A stretch of DNA of 64,000 bases, taken from contig NZ_UETD01000013.1 of NCBI RefSeq assembly GCF_900116855.1, forward strand, positions 78,956 to 142,955, read 5' to 3'. Origin of the DNA: Ruminococcus flavefaciens (lineage in GTDB: Bacteria > Bacillota > Clostridia > Oscillospirales > Ruminococcaceae). Made by a program: the position numbers and the translations under genes. A model generated the notes under the pieces. That model did not search any database. It was not told the origin of the DNA and saw only the letters and a list, made by a program, of their open reading frames with translations. Below, piece by piece: positions 22,499 to 31,206 of the stretch; the stretch's first letter is position 1; each line of letters begins with the position of its first letter.

Positions 22499-23442
22499 AG
22501 GAACGCTCTGTACTTACCAGAAAAGCAGCTGTAATACCGCTGACGATGCTGTGCTGTCTGCTGTGGGGAAGTGCCTTTCCGTGTATAAAGCTTGGATACG
22601 GCTATTCTGGCATAGGCTCCGATGATACAGCTTCACAGATACTTTACGCAGGGCTTCGCTTCGCGCTTGCAGGTGTTCTTGCATTGATCATGGGAAGCCT
22701 CACTGCCCGAAAGCCTTTGATACCGAGGAGAAAAGCTGTTCCAAAGATCGTGATGCTGTCACTGTTCCAGACCATATTGCAGTATACGTTCTTTTACATA
22801 GGTCTCGCACGCAGCACAGGCATGAAAAGCTCGGTCATCACAGCTTCAAACGTGTTCCTGTCAATACTTGTAGCTTCGCTGATATTCAGAACGGAGAAGC
22901 TGACATTCAGAAAGATACTTGGCTGTGCAGTCGGTTTTTCTGGAGTTGTCCTCATTAATCTGAGCGGTATAGGCGGCGGATTCAGGCTGACGGGAGAAGG
23001 CTTTGTATTCCTTTCTGCTCTGTCATATGCTTTTTCGGCAGCACTTATAAAGCGTTTTTCTGCTGAGGAAGACCCTGTTATGCTCAGCGGCTGGCAGTTC
23101 ATCATCGGCGGAACATTCATGACCGTACTCGGGCTTGTTCTCGGCGGACGTATCGGGACTGTCGATCTCCGTGGAGCTGCAATGCTTGTATATCTTGCCA
23201 TCGTTTCCGCAGCTGCTTTTTCTATATGGGGTACGCTTTTGAAGCATAATCCTGTGTCAATGATATCGGTGTTCGGATTTATGAATCCCGTTTTTGGTGT
23301 TATACTGTCGTTCCTGCTGCTTTCTGAGAGGAGTGAGGCAGGTCCGCTGCGTGTTGTTGCAGCTCTCGGACTGGTAGCTCTGGGTATTGTTATAGTCAAT
23401 TATACGCCAAAGATAATGAGGAGAGAAAAAACTGCTCTTTAA
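22495..23442 (+). CDS. EamA/DMT-family membrane transporter in the B12 operon
   Basis: 315 residues with ten membrane segments arranged as two EamA repeats (first with 'CCLLWGSAFPCIKLGY', second with 'GEGFVFLSALSYAFSAALIKRF'). EamA proteins move small metabolites. The 4-base overlap with the ATPase gene means it is made with the corrinoid transporter; no member of this family is a standard part of B12 uptake, so the substrate is open. Confidence 0.8.
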   Translation: MKERSVLTRKAAVIPLTMLCCLLWGSAFPCIKLGYGYSGIGSDDTASQILYAGLRFALAGVLALIMGSLTARKPLIPRRKAVPKIVMLSLFQTILQYTFFYIGLARSTGMKSSVITASNVFLSILVASLIFRTEKLTFRKILGCAVGFSGVVLINLSGIGGGFRLTGEGFVFLSALSYAFSAALIKRFSAEEDPVMLSGWQFIIGGTFMTVLGLVLGGRIGTVDLRGAAMLVYLAIVSAAAFSIWGTLLKHNPVSMISVFGFMNPVFGVILSFLLLSERSEAGPLRVVAALGLVALGIVIVNYTPKIMRREKTAL

Positions 23443-23466
23443 GACTAATTTAAGATTGGTTTAAGG
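23439..23466 (+). promoter_or_regulatory. Three TTAAG direct repeats at 11-base spacing, candidate response-regulator site
   Basis: TTAAGA-N5-TTAAGA-N5-TTAAGG at 23439, 23450 and 23461. Eleven-base phased direct repeats are the usual binding layout of OmpR-family regulators, and such a regulator is encoded at 23892. The first copy overlaps the stop of the EamA gene. Confidence 0.45.
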
Positions 23467-23512
23467 ATTAGGGATTATGATGTTACCGATATGATAATTT
23501 GGGGGTAAATAT

Positions 23513-23719
23513 ATGAGGAAATTTTTGCTTGTTTTAACACTGTGCGGTGCAGTATCCATGCTATGCTCATGCGGGACCGACATAGCAATGCCCGAAGATG
23601 AGAATGGTTCCGTAATTTATGTTTCTCCCGCAGATCAGGCGGAGACGGAAGCGGCTTCTGAGGCAGAGACCACAACACCTCAGAAGGCAGATATGAAGTT
23701 TTATGTAAGCATCAATTAA
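23513..23719 (+). CDS. Small lipoprotein, unknown function
   Basis: 68 residues. Signal peptide with lipobox 'SMLCSC', followed by an acidic Ala/Glu/Thr-rich tail without a folded domain. GGGGG at 23501-23505 serves as ribosome site. It sits just downstream of the phased TTAAG repeats and ends at its own terminator, so it may be a target of the adjacent two-component system. Confidence 0.65.
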   Translation: MRKFLLVLTLCGAVSMLCSCGTDIAMPEDENGSVIYVSPADQAETEAASEAETTTPQKADMKFYVSIN

Positions 23720-23720
23720 G

Positions 23721-23748
23721 AAAAGCAGCTCGGATGAGCTGCTTTTTT
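23721..23748 (+). terminator. Rho-independent terminator after the small lipoprotein gene
   Basis: AAAAGCAGCT/AGCTGCTTTTTT with a 6-base loop. Confidence 0.85.
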
Positions 23749-23830
23749 GCTGTGTTTATATTATGATCGGCGTACTTTTCACGGCTGTTTCCCGATTTAA
23801 CCTGCATAACAGCACTTTTCTCAGTAAATC

Positions 23831-23859
23831 TTGCTATTTAAAAAAAAATATGTTATTAT
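23831..23859 (+). promoter_or_regulatory. Promoter of the two-component system genes
   Basis: TTGCTA, 17-base spacer, TATTAT. Confidence 0.5.
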
Positions 23860-23891
23860 ATAGAGTATGAAAAAGAAAGGTGCTGAACACT

Positions 23892-24560
23892 ATGAACAGG
23901 ATACTTCTTGTAGAAGATGATAAAGAAATAATAGCCAATCTCACCGAATTTCTTACGGGTGAGGGCTTCAGCGTAAAAAATGCAAACGGTCAGACCAAGG
24001 CGCTTGAAATGGTGGAAAGCGGAGAATTTGACCTTGTGCTGCTTGATGTGTCTCTTGCCGAGGGCAACGGTTTTGCGGTGTGCTCTGCCATTAAGGCGAA
24101 CACCTGCCTTCCTGTGATATTTCTCACAGCATCGGGAGACGAATTCAGCACGGTTACAGGCTTTGATCTCGGAGCTGATGACTACATTGCCAAGCCTTTC
24201 CGTCCCCGTGAGCTTGTTTCCCGTATAAAGAACGTTCTCAGACTGACAGGCAGCACAGGCTCGGTGACTCAGCTTGGTGATGTCCTTGTTGATACGGTAA
24301 AGGGAACTGCCAGCAAAAACGGTAAGGACCTTTTTCTGTCGGCACTTGAATACAGACTTCTCCTTGTCTTTATCAATAACAGGGGAGCAGTTATGACGAG
24401 GACAAAGCTTCTTGAGTCGATCTGGGATATTGCAGGTGAGTTTGTCAACGACAATACCCTTACTGTATATATTAAACGTCTGCGTGAAAAGATAGAGGCC
24501 GATCCGTCTGATCCGACTATAATAAAGACTGTAAGAGGTCTGGGGTACAGGGTGGATTGA
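23892..24560 (+). CDS. OmpR-family response regulator (BceR-like)
   Basis: 222 residues. Receiver domain with acidic pocket 'EDD' (8-10), phospho-acceptor Asp52 in 'LVLLDVSL', and Lys in 'DDYIAKPF'; C-terminal winged helix of the Trans_Reg_C type ending 'IIKTVRGLGYRVD'. AAAGAAAGG at 23872-23880 supports ATG 23892 over a GTG at 23880. It is coupled to the sensor kinase gene one base later and lies ahead of an ABC transporter pair, the layout of BceRS-AB peptide-antibiotic resistance modules. Confidence 0.9.
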   Translation: MNRILLVEDDKEIIANLTEFLTGEGFSVKNANGQTKALEMVESGEFDLVLLDVSLAEGNGFAVCSAIKANTCLPVIFLTASGDEFSTVTGFDLGADDYIAKPFRPRELVSRIKNVLRLTGSTGSVTQLGDVLVDTVKGTASKNGKDLFLSALEYRLLLVFINNRGAVMTRTKLLESIWDIAGEFVNDNTLTVYIKRLREKIEADPSDPTIIKTVRGLGYRVD

Positions 24561-24561
24561 C

Positions 24562-25566
24562 ATGAAGCTAATGAGAAATTCCGAGATAGCTGTCTCGACA
24601 TTTATAATGTCAGTGATAGCGGTCATAGCGGCAGGCTGTGTATTTTTCTATGACCGAAAGCTGGTCATTCCCTTGCTGCTTCTGTGTGCTGCTTTCATTG
24701 CAGTATTCCTGATTTCATCATTTTGGAGATATAAAAGGATAACTAAGCTGTCAAATGATATCGACAGGATACTTCACGGGGAAGAAAACATCAATATCGA
24801 GAACTACACAGAGGGGGACATAGGAGTGCTCCGCAGCGAGGTCTACAAAATGACGATACGGCTGAGGGAGCAGAAGTCGGGACTATTGCAGGATAAGGTA
24901 TATCTTGCCGATCTTCTTGCGGATATATCCCATCAGATAAGGACTCCGCTCACCTCAATAAACATACTTGTATCCATGATCTCCGACCCTGATATGTCTG
25001 AGGAGAAGCGCGAACAGACAGTCCATAAGCTATACGGGCTGCTGTCCCGTATAGACTGGCTTATAACTGCGCTGCTGAAAATGTCAAAGCTTGATGCAGG
25101 AACTATAAGGTTCCACAAGGAGAAAGTGACCATGAAGGAGCTGCTCGACAAGGCTTGTATGCCTGTGAGAGTTCCTATCGAGCTTCGCGGACAGGAGCTG
25201 GACATAATGGCAGAAGGAGAGCTTGAATGTGATGTGGCATGGACTTGTGAGGCTATCGGCAACATAGTCAAGAACTGTATGGAGCACACTCCCGACGGCG
25301 GTAAGATCACAGTCAGAGGTACGAAAAATCCGCTATATTCCGAGATCGTTATCACTGACAGCGGAAGCGGTATATCCTCTGAAGACCTTCCGCATATCTT
25401 TGAAAGGTTTTATAAGGGCAGGTCATCGGAGGATAAAGGCGGCTTCGGTATCGGCCTTGCTCTTGCACGCATGATAGTGACAGAGCAGAACGGTACTATT
25501 AAAGCAGATAATTCTTCTGATGGCGGAGCTGTTTTCAGTATCAGGCTTTATGAGGCAACAGTTTAA
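24562..25566 (+). CDS. Intramembrane-type sensor histidine kinase (BceS-like)
   Basis: 334 residues. Two membrane helices separated by a very short loop (about 10-29 and 35-54), a HAMP-like stretch, phospho-acceptor His124 in 'DISHQIRTPL', and an HATPase domain with N box 'NIVKNCMEHT', G1 'DSGSGISSED' and G2 'GFGIGLAL'. The lack of an extracellular sensor domain is typical of kinases that sense through a partner ABC transporter, here the FtsX-type permease at 26360. Confidence 0.88.
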   Translation: MKLMRNSEIAVSTFIMSVIAVIAAGCVFFYDRKLVIPLLLLCAAFIAVFLISSFWRYKRITKLSNDIDRILHGEENINIENYTEGDIGVLRSEVYKMTIRLREQKSGLLQDKVYLADLLADISHQIRTPLTSINILVSMISDPDMSEEKREQTVHKLYGLLSRIDWLITALLKMSKLDAGTIRFHKEKVTMKELLDKACMPVRVPIELRGQELDIMAEGELECDVAWTCEAIGNIVKNCMEHTPDGGKITVRGTKNPLYSEIVITDSGSGISSEDLPHIFERFYKGRSSEDKGGFGIGLALARMIVTEQNGTIKADNSSDGGAVFSIRLYEATV

Positions 25567-25592
25567 GGCAGGGATTTCCTGCCTTTTTCTTT
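25565..25592 (+). terminator. Terminator between the kinase and ABC transporter genes
   Basis: AAGGCAGG/CCTGCCTT stem followed by TTTCTTTT. It separates the regulatory pair from the transporter genes, which should have their own promoter in 25593-25660; I could not define one firmly. Confidence 0.7.
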
Positions 25593-25679
25593 TGTGACAG
25601 ATTTGTTATATTAAAGTCACCGTTGTGTCATATTGACATGGTAAGATATAGACATAAACTCAGAAAGGAAGATACGCTA

Positions 25680-26363
25680 ATGGAAATATTACGAGTTGAA
25701 AATCTTTGCAAGACATACGGAAGCGGTGAAAACGAGGTCCGCGCTCTTGACAATGTGAGCTTTTCGGTTAAAAAAGGAGAATTTGTTGCAATAATAGGTC
25801 CTTCGGGTTCGGGAAAATCCACACTGCTCCACATCCTCGGAGGTGTTGACAAGCCCACATCAGGAAAGGTGTTCATGGATGACAGTGATGTATACACTCA
25901 GAATGACGAACAGCTTGCTATATTCCGCCGCAGACAGGTGGGACTCATATATCAGTTCTATAATCTTATCCCTGTGCTGAATGTTACAGAGAACATTACT
26001 CTCCCTGTGCTTATGGACGGACAGAAGGTCAACGAGGAGAGACTGAACGAGCTCCTTGATATACTCAAGCTCAAGGGCCGTGAGGAGCACCTTCCCAATC
26101 AGCTTTCAGGCGGTCAGCAGCAGAGAGTCTCAATAGGCAGAGCGCTGATGAATGCCCCTGCGGTAGTTCTTGCAGACGAGCCTACGGGCAACCTTGACAG
26201 CAAGAACAGCAAGGAGATAGTTGACCTGCTGAAAGTCTCCAATAAGAAATACGGTCAGACACTTGTCATCATCACTCATGATGAGAATATCGCACTTCAG
26301 GCAGACCGTATCATAGCCATTGAGGACGGCAGGATAACCCGTGACGAGGTGATCCGCAAATGA
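25680..26363 (+). CDS. ABC transporter ATPase (BceA/MacB type)
   Basis: 227 residues. Walker A 'GPSGSGKSTLLH', Q-loop 'LIYQFYNLIP', signature 'LSGGQQQRVSIGRAL', Walker B 'VVLADEPTGNLD', switch His in 'IITHDENIA'. 'DEPTGNLDSKNS' is characteristic of the LolD/MacB/BceA group that works with FtsX permeases. ATG 25680 is preceded by AGAAAGGA. Overlaps the permease by 4 bases. Likely detoxifies or senses a cell-envelope antibiotic peptide. Confidence 0.92.
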   Translation: MEILRVENLCKTYGSGENEVRALDNVSFSVKKGEFVAIIGPSGSGKSTLLHILGGVDKPTSGKVFMDDSDVYTQNDEQLAIFRRRQVGLIYQFYNLIPVLNVTENITLPVLMDGQKVNEERLNELLDILKLKGREEHLPNQLSGGQQQRVSIGRALMNAPAVVLADEPTGNLDSKNSKEIVDLLKVSNKKYGQTLVIITHDENIALQADRIIAIEDGRITRDEVIRK

Positions 26364-29122
26364 AAATATTCAACAAGGTAACGCTTCAGTCTCTGAAGAA
26401 GAACAAAGCGCGTACTATCGTAACCATAATAGGTATCATGCTTTCCACGGCACTTATATGTGCTGTTACTACATCATTTGCCTCTGCAAGGAACTTTGCT
26501 ATCGGGTATTACGAATACACCGAAGGAAAGTGGCACGGACTTGAACAGTATACAGACAAGGATACATACGACCTTATAGAAGGCTCCGACAAGGTCAAGG
26601 ACACAGGAGTCCTGAGCTATATCGGTTATGCTGAGATCGACAGCACTAACAGCTACAAGCCCTATCTCTACATCTCGGGTTATGAGGAAGACGAGACGGG
26701 AATAATCCCCATACACATGATCTCGGGACGTCTGCCCGAGAACAGCAGCGAGATACTTCTTCCCGAACATCTCAGCGCAAACGGTGAAGTGGAGCTCCAT
26801 GAGGGAGACAAGCTCACTCTCGAAATAGGCGACAGAAAGCCTGCTCCCGAGAAAGTCAGGGGAATTGCGGATATTCCCGAATATATAGACATTCCCGATG
26901 AGGCGGTAAGCGATATTATCCTTACACAGGAAAATCCTTTTCAGGGATTTGATGATGAGGACGGCGACGCGATCTCGGTAGAAAAACTCGATGTAAGAGA
27001 GACAAGGGAATATACGGTTGTCGGATTTTATGAACGCCCTGATTTTGAGGATATTTACTGTGCAGGCTATACCGCACTGACAGTTCCCGATGAGTACACC
27101 GATGATACCATGTTCACAGTATACTACCGCATGAACAACATGAAGGATATCTATGACTTCATGAAGGAAAATAAACTTGATGGCATGGCTCATTCTGACC
27201 TTCTCATGTTCAGCGGTGTATCGAAGTACAAGACTTTTTACAGTGTGGTATACGGACTTGCTGCCGTAGTTATCGGGCTCATCATGTTCGGCTCCATAAT
27301 GCTGATATACAATGCTTTCGCTATCTCTGTCGCTGACAGAACGAAGCAGTTCGGACTTCTCTCATCCATTGGCGCTACAAAGAAGCAGCTCCGCAAGATG
27401 GTACGCTTTGAAGCGATCTCCCTTGGCGCTATCGGTATCCCTCTGGGTATAATTCTTGGAATAGTGGGTATGTGGGTGACCTTCCTTGCAATCGGAAGCA
27501 GGTTCTCTGCATTTGTGGGAGACCGTTATCCCGAGCCCATGCGTATCTGTGTATCGCCCGTAGCTATCGCAGCAGCCTGTGTTATCGCATTTGTGACCAT
27601 AATGATCTCTGCATGGATCCCATCTATCAGAGCCACAAGGATAACAGCAGTAGAAGCTATCCGCCAGAGCAAGGACATAAAGCAGAAGAAGCACATAAAG
27701 ACTCCCAAGATAATTCAAAAGCTTTTTGGCGTATCAGGCGTGCTTGCACACAAGTATTTCAAGAGAAGCAAGAAGAAGTACCGTGCGACCATTATCAGTC
27801 TTTTCCTGAGCATAGTGCTCTTTATTTCGGCATACTCCTTCACGGCATATCTTGTAGATGCAATAAAGGACGCAAATAATTCTTTTGGAATGGACTACAT
27901 TCTCAATGTATATGAGCCCGAAGGCGTTGAGGACGCATCTGATGATCCTCTTGAGATACTCCGCTGTATAAGAAACACCGAGCATATAACCGACTCAGCT
28001 TTCTATTTAAGCGATTATGGCTTCAGAGTATACGCTGATGAAAGAGATATACGAGAGGAATATATTGAAAAAAATGCTGAGCAGTCCGGACGTGGTGATG
28101 AAAATATTAAACATGACGGATTCAGATTATATGATCAGCATTATTATTATGTTGATGATGATACTTTCAGACAGCTTCTTAAAAGCGAAGGTTTATCCGA
28201 AAGCGAGTTCATGAATAAAGATCATCCCCTCGGAATACTTGTTGACAATACTCTGCTCTTAAACGAAAAGAGCGGCAGAATGGAGCGGACAAAGATATTC
28301 AATAATAATGATTTCGACATAACGCTCCTGAAAAGCAAGAAAATAGAAGGATATTATTATTGTGGTGATTATATTGACAGCGCAATATATGTAAACATTG
28401 AGGATGAGCTTGACAAAATGTATGTCCCATATGATGAGTGCCTTGAAGATATTACAATGCATATAGGAAAGGTAACGGATAAGCGTCCTTATTTTGTAAG
28501 CTCATATGGAGTGTCCGTGATATATCCATACAGTCTCAGAAAAGAGATACTCGGAGATTATACTAATGATATGTATTCGTATGATTATGCTATCAATGCC
28601 GACGATACCAAGGCAGGCTATGAGGCACTGAAAACTACACTCAAGGAAAACGGAATTCCCGACGGAGAGTTCTGGAACTATGCAGAGAGCATTGAGTCAG
28701 AACGCAGCATGATAGTCATCGTCAAAGTATTCGCATACGGATTTATCGTACTTATCTCACTTATCGCCGCAGCAAACGTATTCAATACCATAACCACCAA
28801 TATCAACCTCCGCCGCAGAGAGTTCGCAATGCTGAAATCCGTGGGAATGACAGCAAAGGGCATGAGAAGAATGCTGAACTACGAGTGCCTGCTTTACGGC
28901 ACAAAGGCACTTCTGTACGGACTTCCCGTATCAGTGGGCGTGACCTATCTCATCTATCTCTCTATCAATGAAGGTATAGACACATCTTTCTTTGTTCCGT
29001 GGGTAGCAGTTGCGGTTGCAGTACTCAGCGTATTCCTTGTGGTATTCTCCACTATGATGTTCTCAATGAGCAAGATAAAGAAGGATAACCCCATAGATGC
29101 ACTTAAAAACGAAAACCTTTGA
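26360..29122 (+). CDS. FtsX-like ABC transporter permease (BceB-like), two FtsX domains
   Basis: 920 residues. One N-terminal helix (about 18-38), an extracellular domain (about 40-290), three helices of FtsX domain 1 (about 300-430), another helix near 475-495, a second extracellular domain (about 500-775), and FtsX domain 2 (about 780-915, 'NVFNTITTNINLRRREFAMLKSVGMT'). Typical BceB is about 650 aa with one large outer loop, so this one is longer and closer to a duplicated form. The outer domain near 28010-28570 is noticeably AT-richer than the rest. Partner of the ATPase at 25680. Confidence 0.88.
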   Translation: MKIFNKVTLQSLKKNKARTIVTIIGIMLSTALICAVTTSFASARNFAIGYYEYTEGKWHGLEQYTDKDTYDLIEGSDKVKDTGVLSYIGYAEIDSTNSYKPYLYISGYEEDETGIIPIHMISGRLPENSSEILLPEHLSANGEVELHEGDKLTLEIGDRKPAPEKVRGIADIPEYIDIPDEAVSDIILTQENPFQGFDDEDGDAISVEKLDVRETREYTVVGFYERPDFEDIYCAGYTALTVPDEYTDDTMFTVYYRMNNMKDIYDFMKENKLDGMAHSDLLMFSGVSKYKTFYSVVYGLAAVVIGLIMFGSIMLIYNAFAISVADRTKQFGLLSSIGATKKQLRKMVRFEAISLGAIGIPLGIILGIVGMWVTFLAIGSRFSAFVGDRYPEPMRICVSPVAIAAACVIAFVTIMISAWIPSIRATRITAVEAIRQSKDIKQKKHIKTPKIIQKLFGVSGVLAHKYFKRSKKKYRATIISLFLSIVLFISAYSFTAYLVDAIKDANNSFGMDYILNVYEPEGVEDASDDPLEILRCIRNTEHITDSAFYLSDYGFRVYADERDIREEYIEKNAEQSGRGDENIKHDGFRLYDQHYYYVDDDTFRQLLKSEGLSESEFMNKDHPLGILVDNTLLLNEKSGRMERTKIFNNNDFDITLLKSKKIEGYYYCGDYIDSAIYVNIEDELDKMYVPYDECLEDITMHIGKVTDKRPYFVSSYGVSVIYPYSLRKEILGDYTNDMYSYDYAINADDTKAGYEALKTTLKENGIPDGEFWNYAESIESERSMIVIVKVFAYGFIVLISLIAAANVFNTITTNINLRRREFAMLKSVGMTAKGMRRMLNYECLLYGTKALLYGLPVSVGVTYLIYLSINEGIDTSFFVPWVAVAVAVLSVFLVVFSTMMFSMSKIKKDNPIDALKNENL

Positions 29123-29130
29123 TATAAACA

Positions 29131-29158
29131 AAAGCCGCAGGTAAAACTGCGGCTTTTT
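29131..29158. terminator. Bidirectional terminator between converging genes
   Basis: AAAGCCGCAG/CTGCGGCTTTTT with T-rich ends on both strands. Confidence 0.85.
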
Positions 29159-29162
29159 CATG

Positions 29163-29759
29163 TTATTCGGTTTGTTCATTGCTGTCCAGCCTGTCCATAA
29201 GAAAGTTGAACAAGCCTTTACCCTCATCCTTTGAGTCGAGGTCGACATCTTTTGCATTGCTTTTCCATTCGGAGCTGTCGGGAAGATGATTGTAGGCGAG
29301 GTTATGCTGGTGCCATTCAAAAGCCATACCCTCGGCAGCTCTGTAGCTCTGCATATCAGCGCTGTGTATGGGGTGTACGGAGATAAGCGCCTGACATATC
29401 AAAAGGATATCGTCCTCATCTTCTATCTTGTATGAGTCGGTTATGTGCCAGTTGTCGGGCTCATACAGTGCATAGAACTCCTCGCCGCCATAGCTGAAGA
29501 TGTAATCCACACCATTTCCGTCGGTATCGTGAAGTCCGATATCATCGGGAGAGCTCAGGAGAGAAGCGTCATATGCAGTATACTCTGTTATGGACTCGGT
29601 CACGTCAGTCGGAGCGGCAGTGGTAATTGCTTCTTCTGTAGTTGGTACAGTCACAGCCTCTGTGGTCACCGCTGCGGTATTCTCGGTGAAAGTCACCTTG
29701 TTACAGCCCGACAAAACGCTCATCACAGCGGCTGACAAAAGGGCAAGCTGTTTTTTCAT
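29163..29759 (-). CDS. Lipoprotein of unknown function
   Basis: 198 residues. Lipobox 'SVLSGCNK', a Thr/Val/Glu-rich tether (about 22-65), then a compact domain of about 130 residues rich in Asp and aromatic residues ('YIFSYGGEEFYALYEPDNWHI', in parts) that I do not recognise. GGAGGA precedes the start. It follows the ThrE-like gene by 15 bases and is probably in the same transcript. Confidence 0.7.
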   Translation of the reverse strand: MKKQLALLSAAVMSVLSGCNKVTFTENTAAVTTEAVTVPTTEEAITTAAPTDVTESITEYTAYDASLLSSPDDIGLHDTDGNGVDYIFSYGGEEFYALYEPDNWHITDSYKIEDEDDILLICQALISVHPIHSADMQSYRAAEGMAFEWHQHNLAYNHLPDSSEWKSNAKDVDLDSKDEGKGLFNFLMDRLDSNEQTE

Positions 29760-29774
29760 GGGCTTTCCTCCCTG

Positions 29775-31097
29775 TCAGCTGCTCTTGCGGAAGTTCTTGT
29801 CAGTGATTATTCTTGCGAAGATAAGTCCCAGAGGGAGTGCTGCAACAATGAGGACAGCCTTTGTGAGCCAAAGACCGCCTGTTGCGATATCGTTGAGAGC
29901 GATGTAGTAGATTCCCTTGTACATGAACATTCCCGGAACCATGATAACGATAGACGGAACGGTAAGAGTTATTCTCGGATAGCCTATCCAGTGGTGTATT
30001 GCGGAGGCGAGAAGTCCTGCGGTAAGAGCGCCTATGAAAGCTGCAAGACCAACGTGTATCTCAGCCATATCGATGAGCTCAAGACGGAGAGTATTTGCTA
30101 TCATTCCGATGAGACCTGCTGTTGCAGCCATTTTTCTTGTGCTGTTGAACATAAGAGAAAAACCGTAAACTCCGCAGAAGCTTGTTATCATGGTGATAGC
30201 AAATCGGAGCAGGGGATCAAGCTGATACGCTTCAAAGTCCTGAGGATGAAAGTTGAATATGAGGGCTGATACCCAGCCTGTCAGTGTGGCTACAAGGATT
30301 ATCAGCAGGGCGTAAGTGACTCGCTCGATACCCGAGCGAAGATCCAGCTTTGCAAGGTCCATACCGCCGGTTATCAGCGGAAAACCGGGGATAACGAAAA
30401 GCATTGAGCATATGTATCCTGCCTGATGTATGTCGGATACATTCAGCAGGAGCTCTGCCAGCTTTATAAAAAGCACATATGTACAGCAGGCAGATGCAAC
30501 GCCTATGGCAACATTTGCAAAGAGCGTTATTTGTTTTTCGAGCATTTTCTTTCGGACGAAGTTTCCGACGCCTGCGCCGAAGAATGCACAGATCATCTCA
30601 ACTATACCTCCGCCGAGGAGAAATGTGAAGGCACAGCAGGCGAGAGCGGAAGCCAGACCGAGGTTCCATGCCTTGTAATTGCCCTTCATATCCTGGAATT
30701 TATCCAGTATCATGTGGAACTGCTGAACGGAATATTTTCCCACGCGTTCCGCAAAACCGTCGGCAAAGTTTTCAAGCTCGTTCAGTTTGTCGGTGTTGAC
30801 GCCTGTATTGTTCAGCGATATAGCGTTGGTGTAGGTCTCACCGTTGCCTATGCAGGTGTATTCTATGGACAGCAGACCGATATCTGCATTGCAGGTTATA
30901 TCCAATGCTCGGGCAAGCTTGTTCATGGAAGCTCTTACACGCCATGCCGCTGTACCCACAGAGAGCATCATCAATCCTATCCTGCCTACAAGAGTAGCCT
31001 TTTCGCTCAGAGATGCGTTTATAGCAGGCTCCATGCTTTCACTGTCAACTACCCCATGCCAGTCTATCGACATATGCTGTTTTCTGAATTTACTCAT
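29775..31097 (-). CDS. ThrE-type threonine/serine exporter family protein
   Basis: 440 residues. N-terminal cytoplasmic ThrE domain with 'MLSVGTAAWRVRASMNKLARALDI', then about ten membrane segments, combining the two halves (ThrE/DUF1212 and DUF3815) that are separate genes in many Firmicutes. The second half ends with the conserved 'VPGMFMYKGIYYI'. Family members export L-threonine/L-serine; the substrate here is unproven. Start at 31097 is set by AAGGAG 7 bases upstream. Confidence 0.82.
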   Translation of the reverse strand: MSKFRKQHMSIDWHGVVDSESMEPAINASLSEKATLVGRIGLMMLSVGTAAWRVRASMNKLARALDITCNADIGLLSIEYTCIGNGETYTNAISLNNTGVNTDKLNELENFADGFAERVGKYSVQQFHMILDKFQDMKGNYKAWNLGLASALACCAFTFLLGGGIVEMICAFFGAGVGNFVRKKMLEKQITLFANVAIGVASACCTYVLFIKLAELLLNVSDIHQAGYICSMLFVIPGFPLITGGMDLAKLDLRSGIERVTYALLIILVATLTGWVSALIFNFHPQDFEAYQLDPLLRFAITMITSFCGVYGFSLMFNSTRKMAATAGLIGMIANTLRLELIDMAEIHVGLAAFIGALTAGLLASAIHHWIGYPRITLTVPSIVIMVPGMFMYKGIYYIALNDIATGGLWLTKAVLIVAALPLGLIFARIITDKNFRKSS

Positions 31098-31132
31098 AAA
31101 GCACTCCTTTTTAATTAGTTGGACCAATGTGT

Positions 31133-31161
31133 ATTATACCACCTTTGGAAGAGAAATGCAA
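31133..31161 (-). promoter_or_regulatory. Promoter of the exporter-lipoprotein operon
   Basis: Minus strand TTGCAT, 17-base spacer, TATAAT. Confidence 0.65.
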
Positions 31162-31173
31162 CACCATTGCAGT

Positions 31174-31204
31174 AAAAAACGGAGCTTCAAATGCTCCGTT
31201 TTTT
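31174..31204 (-). terminator. Rho-independent terminator of the NarL-type two-component operon
   Basis: AAACGGAGC/GCTCCGTTT stem, 7-base loop, A- and T-runs on both sides. Confidence 0.8.
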
Positions 31205-31206
31205 GT

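Noticed and set aside
23856..24626. Minus-strand ORF of 256 codons opposite the response regulator
   Set aside because: Shadow of a gene with clear receiver and DNA-binding domains.
25593..25660. A defined promoter for the BceA-like gene
   Set aside because: GTGAC/GTCAC arms and a TATATT are present, but no -35 at proper distance; left undefined.
30426..31118. Plus-strand ORF of 230 codons opposite the exporter gene
   Set aside because: Shadow of the ThrE-like coding sequence; Cys- and His-rich translation without any family resemblance.
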